A program made the position numbers and the translations under genes. DNA of 64,000 nt, from positions 44,925,111 through 44,989,110 of the forward strand of contig NC_092576.1 in NCBI RefSeq assembly GCF_037975245.1. The letters are read 5' to 3'. Positions 14,480-28,384 of this stretch are shown here, piece by piece. How positions within the stretch are numbered: the first letter of the stretch is position 1; each line of letters opens with the position of its first letter. This DNA is from Apostichopus japonicus (Eukaryota; Echinodermata; Holothuroidea; Aspidochirotida; Stichopodidae). The notes under the pieces are model-generated. The model had not been told where the DNA came from. It ran no database searches and saw only the letters and a list, made by a program, of their open reading frames with translations.

Positions 14480-16740
14480 AAGTCTGAAATGCATTCCTTT
14501 AAACGGATCGACTTCAATTAACATTTATCAAATGACCAATAAATCAGAGGGGAATTTTTATAGTGGCCAGAACCGTATATCAATATACGGCATATACTGC
14601 TCTGCTGGTGGCGAATGAAACGACTTGGGCAAGTCTCGATTACGCAATCAAAACAAACAAGCTAAACATTTGAATCCGCTTATAAAGAACTGTTGCACTC
14701 CCTTGGTTGTTCGGCGTGAGTTCCCAGCAGGTACAGTAATGGCTTACTTACTTAGAAGATACTGCAACATTCTCCAGATGGTGAACAAGATACTGAGAGA
14801 AACAGAGTATATCTCAACTGTCAACGAAAACATTCCACGTATCGCGTAGGCCTACGTTCCCTTTCATAGGCTTCCTGTTTGTTATCGTTAGGCTATGTAC
14901 ATACAATGGTAGGGGGTTGAACTTGAATTTAGGCTAGTATTGGGCCTATATAGCTAGTCATATGTGTAGCTTCGGCCTAGTCCGAGGACTGTAGTAGCAA
15001 TACTCAATAATCCAACGCCAGAATAAAGAAGAAAACATGACATAGGTTCAGCTAAGCCTGTTTTACTACATCATACATGCATCTGGTGATGGCACTAATC
15101 ATCCTTTGCGAGATGGACACCAGTCTATTGCAGAGTACCGATGTAGATGTAGATGTACTGTACTGTAGTCATTATTGTGAAGTTCGGAACACTGCGTAGT
15201 TTGGACACCCCTAAGAAATACAAGATTTCACCATGACAAAATACACCAAGAGCCAATTTCACGAAAAAATACGAAGTTACAGTTATTTCCTCTCCAAAAT
15301 GCCCCGTGTGCATTTAATTACTTACATATTTGTCAATAAAAGGAAGTTATAGTTTTGGGGTGTTTTAAGGTTTAGGTGTCCGAACTTCGCAGTGTCCATG
15401 CTACAGTACTAGGCCTAGCATTATGAGTTGAAAAAGACATACCTTGATCAAATTTACTAATTGAAATCCTACTCCTCTAGTACTCTGTAATTATTTCCTG
15501 TTCTGGAATATTCTGAAATTCAAGGTTTCCCAGAGAAGGAGATTCAACATCATACATACATGTTATTGTAGTTGTGTCACCCAACACACTGCAGCATATT
15601 ACACCACCCTTTCTAGTTCAAGACATCCTGTTATTGTAACAAATTCCGAATTTCCAGGGAAAAACTCATTAACCTGATAATGGTCCTGCGGCTTTTATGT
15701 CACAATTCATATATGTACATTTTATGTAATTCACTTACAATAAGTGACAGGGTTTTTGAGATGGTCACTATTAGCATTACAGATGATCACTCACAATGAT
15801 CCATAGAAGTTCCATAGAACTATCAAAAGGTTTCAGAAACCAAACACTATAATCCAATTACTAAATTTAAAATATCTCCAATTATTGGAATCTATTGGTA
15901 TTGCTGCCATGGTATCTTTGCTATGTGTGAGCTTTTTTTCTAGAGTCATTTGCCAGTGCATATAATTATCTGAATAAGTAATTTGATTATATTATTGTTT
16001 CACTTTTGTTCTAGAAGTCACTGAGGCTAGAATGGCTCCATGATGTAGTTATAACTATAATATATTCAACCAAAGAAGGACAACCTCTAGTGAAGATGAA
16101 GACAGAGACTGTACTGGATAGAGGAGATCAGGACCTATGAGCCTATCAAGCTTCTTTCAGTATCCTACACTTCTTGACGCCCAGAATGACACAGTAATGG
16201 TAAGGAATTACTACAGTGTGCTTGTTTGTTGTAACTGATTTCCCCAAACTGCCTTATAGTGGGTATTTAATTGATTTGTTGCAAAATTATGAAAGTGAAC
16301 CTAAAGTACCATTCCATATATTTTTCTTAAATACTATGATTTCATCCCCACCACCCCCCTACCCTCAACCCCATTCAAACTATTACTGGATCCTCCATGC
16401 AAATAAGGAAAAACAAAGGCCTCTACACATGAAGTAACTTTTGTCACATAGCCATACGATAAGCAATGGCAGGTAATAACTTTCCTGCTATAATTGTTCT
16501 CTTTCTTTCAATTGAAATATCATTCATAACGTTATGGTTTATCCCCTTACATTATGATGAAGTCAGTATTGTATAATTCTCTATTTGGTGCTAATACATA
16601 GCCAATTAGTTGAAGCCAGATAGTAAGTGAGGGTAATATGCAAGTTACACTATGTCCAGAAGATTACTATTACTGTACTACAGCAATCAATTGAAGATCT
16701 AAGTATTATTATTGCTTTCTTGTGTGCTTTAGGTGTGCTT
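14480..16740. other. No gene recognised
   Basis: Low-complexity AT-rich sequence with scattered short open frames that lack protein-like composition or exon borders I can support. Confidence 0.4.
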
Positions 16741-17010
16741 GCTTTGTTATACCGGAGCCCTCTGAAGGGGGCAGGGGGGGGGGGAGGAGGGAGTGAGGGG
16801 GCAAGCATGGTTGAGGTGTTTAATTCCCTTGTCACGCCTTATCAATATCATATCATGATGACATGTCTTCCTTGCATATACTCGCATATCCTTCCTAAAT
16901 ACTGTTTAAAATAAACATATATCAACATTTAGAGGGCGTGTAACACATATGGAAGAACTGGTATCCATAAAGGGGGGGGGGGGTGAGCACTTCCCCCTCC
17001 CCCTATGGAA
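16741..17010. repeat. Poly-G interspersed pieces
   Basis: G runs near 16779 and 16973 flank otherwise unremarkable sequence. They resemble the other poly-G insertions in this window. Confidence 0.5.
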
Positions 17011-19920
17011 ATTAAAATAGGAAGAAAACAATCTCAAATGCTACAGCGTCAGGACTTTTTCCCCTGGGCTCCCACAAGGGCTTTTTACTACAGTGAAATT
17101 TTATTTCTTTTAGAGATATATTTATGTGCTGCAAAATCACTATCTGAGAACATTTAAATCTCTTAAAAGTGAAAATATCTTAGCTGAAGTCCCCAGGACT
17201 CCCACCAGGGCTTAGAAAACACAATGTAATGTCTCCGTCCGACATGTATTTACATGCTTTAAACTTAATAGAAGAGGACAAGAAGTATCAAATAAGTTAC
17301 AGCTTCCAGAGCCCCCTGGACCCTGCTAGGGCTTAGCTATTAAAAACAGAAAAATAATATAAAAATCACCCATCCACCAAAGCTCACCTACTAAAATAGA
17401 TAAAATTATCTCCTGATGACCTTCAAAGTGGAAATTTGAAAGATATCCTGTCCTCAACAGGGAAATAGAGATGCAAAATGTCTCAGTCAAGCCCAAACCA
17501 TGGTTGGGCTTGAGTGAAATTGAGCTCTCCTTTGGGAGCTCATTTATGTTGCTGCATCACTCTTTCATATGCCAATTCCCCCAGACACCCGACAATCAGA
17601 TGCAAGTTTGATTGTTTACTGGAAAATTATGTTGACACTTACCTGGTTATTGGAAACTGAAGTGTACTTTCATTCCTCTGGATTTTGTGTGTGTGAATGC
17701 CCATGTATACAGAGTAGTTAGCTATAGACATGCACATATCTATTTCTGACCGACATTCTAAATATCTACTATCATAAAACTTTTAACATTCTCATTCACA
17801 TCATTTACTTTTCTATCATTAAGTTGACTTGAATTATCCTGAAGTCAGTTTTTAGGGGATCACCTACTCCACCTGTGGTTACCAGTGTTTGATGGAAGTG
17901 TTCATGGTGTGCTGACAAGAAAATGAATGGTTCATCATCTGATATTTCTCCATGTGTTGGTAATCATATTAATGGTTAGTGTAGAACAGTAGAGATGACT
18001 GTTTTAAGCATTTGCTTAAATATTGGAAATATGATTTGAAACGTAATTGGAAAGTAAAATACAAATCAACTCCACCTTTGATATTCATCTCAAGCATGTC
18101 TATCATATCAGCTAAAGATTGTGGTTGGGTTTGCTTCTCCTTTCAATCTTTGATATTTCATGATAAACTGTCGCACACCAGTTCTACTATTCACAATCAC
18201 ATCATGTGAGGCTAAAGAAGTTCATTATTCAAGTAAGGTGAACACAAAACCAGTGACATTAAGACCAGGCACAGTTCCCTGCACAATTGTGTCACCAGAC
18301 CCACACTTTTTTTAAATACTTTTCTATCCTAAGTTGAAGTATTCTATTTTTTATCACATATTTCACTGGTCACTCAGCTGAAAATGGTTGCAACACCCCT
18401 CCCCGCCCACCCCAATCATTACAAACAAGATATAATATACGAACAATTAAAGTTAGAATACTTTTGAATGTTGTGTCTTAGACTGAGGGATTCTGTGAGA
18501 CCTCCTTTGTTCAGTGTTTCTCTAAATTTAGCATCATCTCTACAAATTGAACCATAAGTGTAAGTTTTAAAGAGGAGGAAATTGTCATGTAATTTCTATA
18601 TTATAGCAAAGTACATGTCTAATATTTCAAATCTGACCAATTTAATGTTCATCTGGCATCCGTTGATTCATTATGAGACAGTTTCATTCCCATGTGAGCA
18701 TCTAATACAAATGAAGGCTTTCTATTGTCACCATCTTTATGTTGAGTGGATATTATGTAGCCTAACTTATGACAAGGTCCACCCATCCCATCATATTAAA
18801 TAGTTGTCATGTATAATGATAGGTATTGAGTATTGCACTATGGAGGAAGGTGTGAGGGGCAGGGGAGGTGGGGTCAGCCCTATGTCAATTGGCAAAGGTG
18901 AAAATGAAGTTACGAGGACAGTTGTGAAAGCAAGTACAATTACATTTATGTATTAGACCAGCCCCTGCTTCACACTGGTATAACGATTGTTTGACAAACG
19001 CAATATAAATTTAATTCAATTATAATTTTTGTAGAAAATCGGTGTTAAAACAAAGATGAACAGCTTCATCGGCATGCTAAACCAATCATGTTAAATGTAC
19101 CAAACCAGAAAGTGTGCTGATCAATTTAGTATGATCCAAAAGATTGCAAACATGTTACCAAGTTTAGCCTATTGTTTTGTTTATGGATGAATTTAAAAAA
19201 TAATATTCAACTTGAAAATCAAAAGCACCTTGCAGTAAAATTAATGAATCTGCAATTGTTGAGTTGTTTCAGGGACACCAAGTCATTTTAACATTAGCTT
19301 CTACATCCGTGAGCAATAGAATAACGGTCGAGTAAAATGCAAACTCAATAACAAGGGTTTTTATTGTTTTCATTCCGGCATCTAGTTCTGATATTCTCAA
19401 TATAGAATTAGTGACAACTGACTCTTAATGCATTTGTCTTTATCTCCTCATTAGGTAAATGTGGATTAATCAGACGATCATTGGGGGTCACATGATGCGT
19501 ATCTTGCACAGAATGTTTTACAATATGCCGCTGATGGTAATGGTAAGTGTATAATTAGTGTATAGTAGGGCAGGTAAGCTGGGTTGTAGTTTTAATTAAA
19601 TTTGAGTCTAGGTAGAAAGTAATTTTGTTACTGCCTATTCCCGGTGGAACATTAATTGTTTTGAAACTTGCTAAAGGAAAATAAAGGCCTCAATTTAACA
19701 TACATACAACATATATATAATATAAGCTCTGTATATCATTTATTGTATTGCTTACCATTGTGTCAATGTACACAAAGAGGTGTACATGTTTAATTAACTG
19801 GGTCCATATTTTGTTTTGTGTATGTATCATCAATTATTCAGATGACCCTCTGTATTGCCAGCCTTACTTCTACAAAAAATAATTGCGATTATTTTCTTTG
19901 ATATAAACCCTAGATTTGCA
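17011..19920. other. No gene recognised
   Basis: CCCAGGACTCCCAC(C/A)AGGGCTT-like phrases recur near 17064, 17192 and 17311, suggesting an old tandem repeat. Nothing else is supported. Confidence 0.4.
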
Positions 19921-19924
19921 AGGC

Positions 19925-20040
19925 TAAAGTCATTTATTTATAATTTAAGATTTATTTATTTTTTATTTTACAACATTTCTATAGCGCCTTATCCAATCAG
20001 AAATTGCTCTAAGGCGCTTTACAGTAAAATACATACACAC
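19925..20040 (-). mobile_element. LINE 3' tail remnant
   Basis: On the minus strand TGTAAAGCGCCTTAGAGCAA and GGATAAGGCGCTATAGAAAT form the AGCGCC hairpin end typical of CR1/L2-type LINE tails, followed by a T/A-rich tail. Confidence 0.65.
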
Positions 20041-20249
20041 ATTATATACACATATATAAATCGATAATGTAAGGTATAAAAAGGGTAGAAAATTTGTTAT
20101 ATACAATCTGACAATAAATTGTATAAAAACTGCAAATGGAAAATCGAAAATTACACAAACAAAATGTTAAAATTTTAAATATATATAAATGTGAAAAATT
20201 TTAAATTTTAAAAGTGCTATAAATGCAAAATGGAATTGCGTTGTAATAA

Positions 20250-21230
20250 TGTGACAATTGTTACGTTGGAATGCGAGAGGTCTCGATAACTAATTTTTAA
20301 CGAGACACAAGCCTGGGTTCGTTTCCGTAAGGAACACAGACAAATTGACAAGTCTAGAGATTTTAAATGAGAACGTAAACTATATTGAACAATGGGTTTC
20401 GAACCAACAACAATAAGTGGTAATTACAAATATATAGAAAATTACTCACAAACTTAACAAGATAGGATACACTTTAAAACACGCTGGTCTCTTCCAACGG
20501 CGATATCCCTCAGCGGCCACGACCTTGATGACGACGATTCTCGGTCCGTTGTCCCGCGAAATTTACTGGCCCTCGACGATCTTTCTCGCGATCCCAGAAA
20601 CAGCAGTCACCTTCTTTCCGGCGATGCTTCAAAATAGAAGACGGACTTCCAGCCACAATAGAGTGAAGCACAAGTCGAACTTCTCGCCGACTAAATATTA
20701 CCAGAGTCAGTCCAAAATCAGCTTTATAGCCACCAACTCCTGGCGTAACGAACTTCCTCAACGGAGACAGAAATTCTTCACCTTCTCCGCAATAACGACT
20801 GAAAACTGTAGTATCACAGTAAAGTCCTCTTCAAACTTCTGAATGGAAGTGTAGAATCAATCTTGGTATCGATATCTCAATCCTTCAGAAAATACTGGTA
20901 GTTGAGCACTGACGATATATAGTAGAATGATATAATATGTGTCGTCGCTTGTATTCGTTCAGAAACTGAGAAACTCTCCGATCTGGGCGGGTTTATATAC
21001 GATTCGCCATGTCAAGAATCATCTAGATCTCTCTCGATACACCTGAGTAACAACGCGACCCGGTTTCTCTATTCTTGGAAGTCCTTTGCATCGCTCGCGA
21101 ATATTCCAGAGAATCCACGAAGATGTGTACAGCTTACACGCGATCTCACGTAAACCGACGTTAACCCGAGACCAGCGCGTCATCATAAGGAATATACCAG
21201 AACAATCGTGTATTATAACATTGTGACACG
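20250..21230 (-). mobile_element. LTR-like block with TATA box (tentative)
   Basis: A GC-richer block in AT-rich surroundings. On the minus strand it begins TGTCACAATG and ends TTGTCACA, and contains a GTATATAAACCCGCCC promoter-like motif near 20985-21005. The TGT...ACA ends suggest a solo LTR, but I found no target duplication or primer-binding site. The plus-strand open frame in it shows no recognisable protein. Confidence 0.3.
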
Positions 21231-21385
21231 GTAACCCGACCTACTTTCTCAAATCAATACTGATTTATCACGTAGGCAATTTTAAAGACTTTCTATATAA
21301 TAACATTAGGTTCCTCACTAGCAGTAACTAGCGTTAGGCTACAATGGGCCCTCGTAACACAACATAAATAGTATAGAAAGCACGG

Positions 21386-21577
21386 TTAATGGAATGCAGA
21401 TCTAAATAGAAAGGTTTTGACTAGTTTTTTAAATTCATCTATATTTTTGGCACACTTAGCTTCCTCCGTTAAACTGTTCCATAATGTCGCAGATGAGTAA
21501 TCGAAACGCCTGTTACCGTATGTAGAAGTTTTATTGACAGGTTTGGTAAGTAAGGACTTGGATTCTGAGGGTGACAT
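21386..21577 (-). pseudogene. LINE reverse transcriptase C-terminal fragment
   Basis: The frame contains TYGNRRFDYSSATLWNSL and FKKLVKTFLFRSAF, the same closing layout as the LINE remnant at 13.4-13.95 kb but from a different family member. Only about 60 residues remain. Confidence 0.7.
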
Positions 21578-21599
21578 ACTCCATCATTCTGTTTCAATT

Positions 21600-22900
21600 A
21601 TAGCTCACAAATTTGGTAGAAAAAGTCCAGCAATTGTCAAAAGGTTTGTTGGGAGGGGTGGGGAGGGGGTCCTTCAAAACTCTTGGGAGGTAGCATGGAG
21701 TTGATCAGTTAGCACGACTAGTGTTGTAAATAACTAATTATGTTGATTAGGTAAAGTTGCTTTGAATAATGATATTAGTCCTGTGGTTTATCTATGTCAG
21801 TCCAACAAACCCAAATATCAATTAAACAGAAGGAAAACATCGTTGTATGTTATAAAAATGATCACAGACCTGATGAATTTTCATCTTGATAAATCTAGTG
21901 AATGGAAAGTTGAGATATTTTGTACTTTCTCTGTGACATTCAGGTGATACAGTTTTCAACATTTCTTTGGTAAGTTTCCTCCAAGAAAGTGAAAGAAAAA
22001 GTCAAGCAAGAACACATCACTGCTGACATAACTTCCTTTGTGGATGAGAGTCTGGTGAGTCTTTACATCATAATTTCTCACCAGTCATTTTGTGACATGG
22101 TAATGGGTTGTGTTGGATACCTTTGATCAATCTACAAGCCATATGTAGTTGAAGATTGCTTGCTTAATTAGTGCTAGAAATAAAATCAAATACCCATTTA
22201 AGGTTCCACTTGTTTAATTGTATAAAGCTAACAACATTTACTTAAAACAATGACTATATTGTAGTATGCAGTGGTGGAGGGGAGATTTCTACAAAGTGGA
22301 GACAGGTAGCGATGGATACCTAAATTAACAGTTCATAAGAAAACTTCTGTAGAAAATAAAGATTGCGCACATGCCATGCAAGCTAAGTTTGTAGTATGTA
22401 CATTGGTCTGATGTGATAGCAATTGAGACACTATTAAGTATCGAGTGAAAAGTCTTTATGCTATAAGTGTTTTGTCACCTGTAATATTGGTGATGTTTTG
22501 ACTCATTAATATAATAAACCGAGATAAGAGAGAATGAATTAGGGATTCTCCCTGCATCTGCTACCAGTAATTGTTATCTTTAGATCTTACATCCCTATAT
22601 TACTAGTATTGTCAGTAGTAATAGATTTCCAATAATCTTTGAACGTGCCATATACCATAAGTTGCCATTTCTAATGCTATTTTAGGTGGCCTTGAGTAAC
22701 ATTTTACTATTTAACTCTTTCATTGCTTGTAGGAAATTGTGTTAAATTGCACATACATCATGTTGTTGGCAAGATTTAAAGTTGTATTACACAAAAAGTA
22801 GTTGCAATTATGATTGACCCCTCCCTAGAATGTACAGTAGGCTAAATTTTATGCCCCCCTTCCACCAAAAAGAAAGGTAAACAATTAAAATTGAGAGAAA
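21600..22900. other. No gene recognised
   Basis: One short poly-G stretch near 21652. No supported exon or RNA gene. Confidence 0.4.
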
Positions 22901-23084
22901 GGGAGAGGATCCCTCACTTATGGAAAGATTACTTTTACAAGCAACAACATGCAGTACAACATACACAGTTGACAAATCTTCAACATTGTTTCAAGTGTGA
23001 AGAAACATAACACCTGTGTTGCCTCTAAGCACCCTTCATTTTTCATTTCTTGCCAAAGGCCGAAGTAATATATGCGATGGTGAT

Positions 23085-23640
23085 GGCGTGTGTGTGTGTT
23101 TGTGACACTTTGGCTCGTAAACACGATAACTCAAGTATAGTTATAGTTGGATGAACTTCCAACTTAGTGAGTAGATGATCCTTATTGTTTTCCATGGAGT
23201 TCAAAGGTCATTTGAGGTCAACAGAGGTCAAAGTGTCTTTTAAGAACAATATCTCAACGAGTAAAACTTGTTTAACTTTAAATTAAGTATGTGGGTAACC
23301 CTTAGTGAGTAGATGTTCTCTACTTTTTCCTGAAGGTCAAGGGTCATTTGAGAGATCGCCAGAGGTCAAAGTCTGAAAACCTTGTAAGCACGTTATCTCA
23401 AGAAGTAAGAGTTGCTTCAACTTAAACTTTGTATATTGGTGGCCCTAGGTAAGCAGATGATCCCTATTGTTTCACATGGAGGTCAAAAGTCTTTGAATGT
23501 CAATTGTTGGTTACATGCAGAACCATTACGCATTACTCAGTTCTGCAAGACTTGCCATTTCTGCTCAGCTATGCAGCTCATTAGAAAATCTTGTATGTAA
23601 AGTTTCTTCTAATATTGGCAAGGAATCACTAAGTCACGTG
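23085..23640 (+). repeat. AGGTCA-rich tandem repeat, locus 1
   Basis: Diverged units of roughly 130-145 bp, each with AGGTCAAAGGTCATTT-like sequence followed by CTTGTAA(A/G)CACGATATCTCAAGAAG. Anchors lie near 23114, 23242 and 23380. Same orientation as locus 2 (29.5-30.6 kb) and opposite to locus 3 (45.6-47.4 kb). Confidence 0.8.
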
Positions 23641-24800
23641 ACTTTCTGGTTACAAATATCTTAAAGAGATTTGACAGCCCTCCCCTTTACCCTCCTCTAG
23701 ACAACATACTATTTAACCCCTTCCACTACAAAAAAAGCAACTGAGGTAAGGCACATTTCATGATATTAAACAATAAGGTGTCACTTAGATCATAAGCCTC
23801 TAACGCCTGAAATTGGGACAAAACCTTGCACGAAGGGTGTCTACACTGATGTACCCTTGCAATTACACTAAGCTCTTGTGGGTTACTCTCAAGGTTTTCT
23901 GACATGCTGTTACATATCAACCTCAACTTATGATCAGCATGTTGACTTTCCATGCAGGTACATACAAAGTTACAGTTTTGCTATTTCTTTTTACACAAAG
24001 AAAAAGAAGATTACGACCTGTCATATTTTAACAAATGTTTTTGATATCACAGCTCATATGGTTACTAGGTAACAACAATAAAACATACTGATATTTATGA
24101 ATCTTTTGTACTCTTTTTTACTTCTAACATTAAACCATGAATACATAATTCACCTGGTGTAGGTATAAGAGACTGGGAGCCAGTATATGAAAGTGACCTC
24201 ATGGTAAATATAAAGTAATAATAGTTGTCAAAAAGTCTGAACATAAGTAAATCATGATAAATATTACCCTTACTAGCCAGACTGCCCCAATGCAATTTGG
24301 TTACCTGTTGACATCTATGGACCATTATACAGTAGATATATTACTGCTAAAATAATTTACACATGTTTCTTGATATTTTTGCCTCGCATGTGACCAATAT
24401 TGTCAACACTACACAACTCAGTGATCTTGGAAAGTGAAAGTAAAAGCCAGTTAGACAAGCATCAATGATGTCATGACTTTCATTACCAAACAAACTGCAT
24501 GGTTATGTTGCTAAATGTGGTTATGTTGCTAAATGATGTGTACACCTAAAGCACTTTGTAACTTTAAACTTCAAATGCTACAGTGATGAATAGTGAATTC
24601 CATATTTCTGGCACTAAAGTTAAATACTCTTGTTGAGATCAATCTGTTACATACAACTGTGCTATATAGTGAGTTCATATGTGAGAAACATTGTGTAGGT
24701 TAGCCAGCAAGTTACAGTCATTCGATACCCATGTCTGTTAATTTGCTACCATTTTAAATATATAAATAAAGAGATGTTACTGTAAGTCTACCAAGGGACC
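23641..24800. other. No gene recognised
   Basis: AT-rich sequence with no supported feature. Confidence 0.4.
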
Positions 24801-24841
24801 CTAATTGCCAGGCGCGTATCCAGGGGGGGGGGTGTTGGGGT

Positions 24842-24949
24842 AAGAAAAAGAGGAAAGAAAAAAAAAAGAGAAGAAAAAAGGGAAAAAAGAGGGGGGAAAA
24901 GAGGAGGAAGGAGAGGAAGGAAGGGAAAAGAAAAAGAAGAAGGAGAGAA
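24842..24949 (+). repeat. 108-nt uninterrupted homopurine tract
   Basis: Every base from 24842 to 24949 is A or G. One C (24950) and one T (24969) interrupt an extension to about 24978. It lies just after a CCAGGCGCGTATCC/poly-G insertion. Confidence 0.95.
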
Positions 24950-25053
24950 CAAAGAGAAAAGGAGGGAGTAGAAGAAAATCGCCTAGACATCGGGAAGAGA
25001 AAGAGGAACAGTCATAACTACAGCTCTGATCCCTATTATATACACAGGGTAGC

Positions 25054-26455
25054 CAGTGACGGATCGAGGATTTCGGAAGGGGCGTGCGCCTCAGCTTACC
25101 CCTCACACCGACAACTCAATTTTGACGTTTCCGTATTTCCTCTCTCACTAATATATATATATATACTATATATAGTATATCATGACGCGTGTGTGTGTAT
25201 GGACGCCTTAAACAATTGTACAACTGTGCTATGAAACCAACTGTGGCTGGTCTTGAACTCGACCGAGTCGTCGGGGAACATGACTTCGGTATTAGCCCAT
25301 GCAGGATCTATATGCGAACTGCACTAGACATATGTCTTTCGATGCAACACTGTCATGCAGAGTTAAAATGTTATACAACGCGAACTGAATGCTAATTGTT
25401 ACCCCACCCCTAGTACCGTAACTCATACAATGAATCTAAAAATAAATTCCGCATGCGATTTGAGAATTGCGCACATTTTTTGTGAATATCATGTAGTGGA
25501 TCCGAAGGCGTATCATTGCCGGCGGAGGGGGGGGGGGGGGGGTGGGACGCACCCATCACTTCTTAAGATTATTCCCATCTGCATGAAAACGCGCCCCCCC
25601 CCCAACCCTACGCCCATCCCTCTAATCGCTTCCCGATGAGTTACAAAACCAGGCCCATCGTATACAAGTCTACTTGGATTATTTTTTTCCCTGATTTTTT
25701 TTCTGCAGACGCCCATGCATTTCCCCAAACTAAATTTCTAAGCCACGAGATCTAAAACTTAAGGAGGTATGGAAGCATCATTGGGTCTGGGAAATGTTGT
25801 TTCCGGCGATCTGGGAGTAGTATTAGCCAAAAATTTCTTGCACGCTCCGCGCGAACCCATGGTCGTGCTCCGCTTAGATAGTATCAGAGAACAGACACGC
25901 GTCCCCACCATTATCCAAGAGTGATCTGCGCCCATGCATCAATATGTTAACTGTGTCTGAATTTTCGAAATTTCCCTGACAAACATTCCTAAACATGGAG
26001 GTTTTTCTGTATTGGCTGTCCAGAAATTTTGTGCAACATTATGGGTATGTCAAGTTTGAAGTGAATTGATTTTACGAGAAGTGTGAATTTTCAAATTCTG
26101 AACATATAATGGGCTTAAAACCTTGAAATGTGGGGCTCACGGGTATTGTGGGCCGCGACGTAGAATCACCTACAAAAGCAATGATCCACAGGAGATGCGA
26201 TAAGGTCGAACATGATATGTGACTGGTGACAATTTTCAAAAAGGTTACGGATGGAGAAAAAAAAATATTGGGAAAATACTTAGTTTCTCAGGCAATAGTG
26301 AACATCTAGTTGGGCATTTTCAAGCCCGAGATGTGCCATTTCCGGTGATCTGGGGGGTGTCAAAACAAGAATTTTTCTTGTACGCTGCGCGCCAACCGAT
26401 GCTGGCGCTCCGCTTAGATAGTAATTCGCGCCCCCCGGGTTAGAAAATCCTGGTT
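25054..26455. mobile_element. Composite transposon-like repeat region
   Basis: Left edge CAGTGACGGATCG (25054). Right edge reads CAGGGGCGTAACCAGGATTT on the minus strand (near 26453). Inside are an 18-base-class poly-G run near 25528 and two copies of the TTTCCGG(C/T)GATCTGGG...CTCCGCTTAGATAGTA repeat (25.79-25.89 and 26.33-26.43 kb). Ends are of the hAT-like CAG type. I found no matching target duplication, so more than one insertion may be involved. Confidence 0.45.
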
Positions 26456-26459
26456 ACGC

Positions 26460-27860
26460 CCCTGATTGCTGCCCACAAACTGACATTGCCGATCTACTTG
26501 ATGGAAAATCCTGAGTCTTTTGGTGGATATTCGGTGGATAGCTTTATCCTTCTTGCTGTGTTACCAACCCTCTTTGGTTATTTTATTGTGGTCTAGTACG
26601 AGACTAGGACTTTGAGTTCAGTTTCCGTTGATTGTGACATGTGGAAGGGGGCGGGTGCTGGAGGGTAGATCGTGCTCCTGTAAAGCTATTTTACCATGTT
26701 TACTCTTCTTAAGATGACCAGGCACCATTTTGCAAGCCATGGTAACATCATGGGTTATATTTAACATCCTTCACACATTTACTTGGAAACACATGAATAG
26801 CATATCTCCCCCACCCCCCCCCCTGAAAAAATAGCATATATTAGTTTGCCTTTATTTATTCTGTCCATTCTATGTTAAAACATTACATCTTCCTTTGGAT
26901 CTACAGTGTTTGTGCTATTTCATACCACCTGTAGCATTTTCTTGTATTACTTAATATAACTCACTCCTCAGACTTATTCTTTGCTATTTTCTGAACCCTG
27001 TTGGTATATTGATTGAAGATAAACTTGTTTAGATTAATTTTCTTTCCTTTACAAATGGTAGTTACCGTGGAAAGATCAGGAAACGGTGAGAAGTAAAAGA
27101 TCATCTTTAGTTGCTGTACAAATGTGGCTCACTCCTAACAAGGTCATACAAGGTTTAACAAGGTCATACTTCTAGAACTGTATATAAAACATCAGGAATG
27201 TTGAAAAAATTGTCAGCTGCCAGGACTAACAAATAAAAAGTATATTTAAATTAATATAATTCTGATAGAGTTGCTTTGTAAAAGTAAGGGTATTGTTTGT
27301 TGTATATAGGGAGGATGGTGTTAGGGGAGTGGGTTATATTTCTAACTTTCAGCAGTAGAGACAGACACATAATTAAGGGATTGATAAGGAGATGGTTTCT
27401 TACAATTGTTTCTGTTTTAGTTTTTGATGACATTATTCCACATCATCCGTTATTGTTTGTAATTTGCAAGTTTATATCTCATTTATTTGACATAATGCGT
27501 TTTGGAGCAATAGGGTGGGGAAAAGTCATTTCAAAATAATTAATCGTAAAATTCATGTCCTAGATGATTGTGAAAGCTGCCCGCGATCCCAAATAATTGT
27601 CTTGTTCTTTCCACTCAAAGATACAAAAGCAAGTTGTCTCTTTCTTTGAAAAAAAAATACACTTAATTAACAAACACCACTTCTCGTGTGTTTAACTCTA
27701 AGTGACTGGCATTAGTGTCATAAACCTTCAATGTATTTTCCTCACGTAGGGAATGGTCACTATACATGTTGACAGTTACGACTATACAGTTCAGCCCTTA
27801 TTCAACTTCGCCCCAATTCATGTATACAATGACGTAATATAAGCTGACACAAATACATTA
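26460..27860. other. No gene recognised
   Basis: One poly-C run near 26813. No supported exon. Confidence 0.4.
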
Positions 27861-27875
27861 CGGTATATTTTAAAG

Positions 27876-28384
27876 CAGGGTTTCCTTAACTTGATACCCC
27901 CACGAATCCCCTGTGGATATCAGAGTTGTCCACGAACCTCCAACTTTTGGAGACACGATCTGAGTCATTATTATACTATATATGAAACGCATAACAGTAC
28001 TTCGTAAAAGATCAATAGTGTAATATTGTAATGAACACAAAACAAGATGAACAAAGATTTAGTGGTAAACGTCAAGATCAGATCAGCCCTTTATCTTCAC
28101 GGCGTACACGAATTTCACTAAATTCATGCAGCCTGTGTCTGTTTCATAATTCAGTTATTTAACACATGCACGGTAACGGTACTACTATGGCAACATATGC
28201 GTATGGAACGCAAAAAGAGTGTGTCGATAGGTACACTTTTGTACATTACTAACTTATATGATATATAAGAATTTAGTTCAACAAAAAGTGCTCGAGTTCT
28301 GACTTTCAGAAACTTCTCACGAACCGCCTGGGATGGACTCATGCACCCCCTGGGGGTTCATGCACCCGGGTTAGGGAACACCTG
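27876..28384. mobile_element. Non-autonomous hAT element, perfect 8-bp target duplication
   Basis: The left end CAGGGTTTCCTTAAC and the right end, read on the minus strand, CAGGTGTTCCCTAACCCGGG form hAT (Charlie-like) inverted ends. TTTTAAAG flanks both sides exactly (27868-27875 and 28385-28392). At 509 bp with no transposase it is a MITE-like copy that must have been moved by an enzyme encoded elsewhere. Confidence 0.93.

Noticed and set aside
20525-20842. 105-codon frame in the GC-richer block
   Set aside because: No recognisable protein; the block looks like an LTR or other repeat.
24754-25106. Phe/Ser/Leu-rich minus-strand frames resembling membrane helices
   Set aside because: Antisense reading of the homopurine tract.
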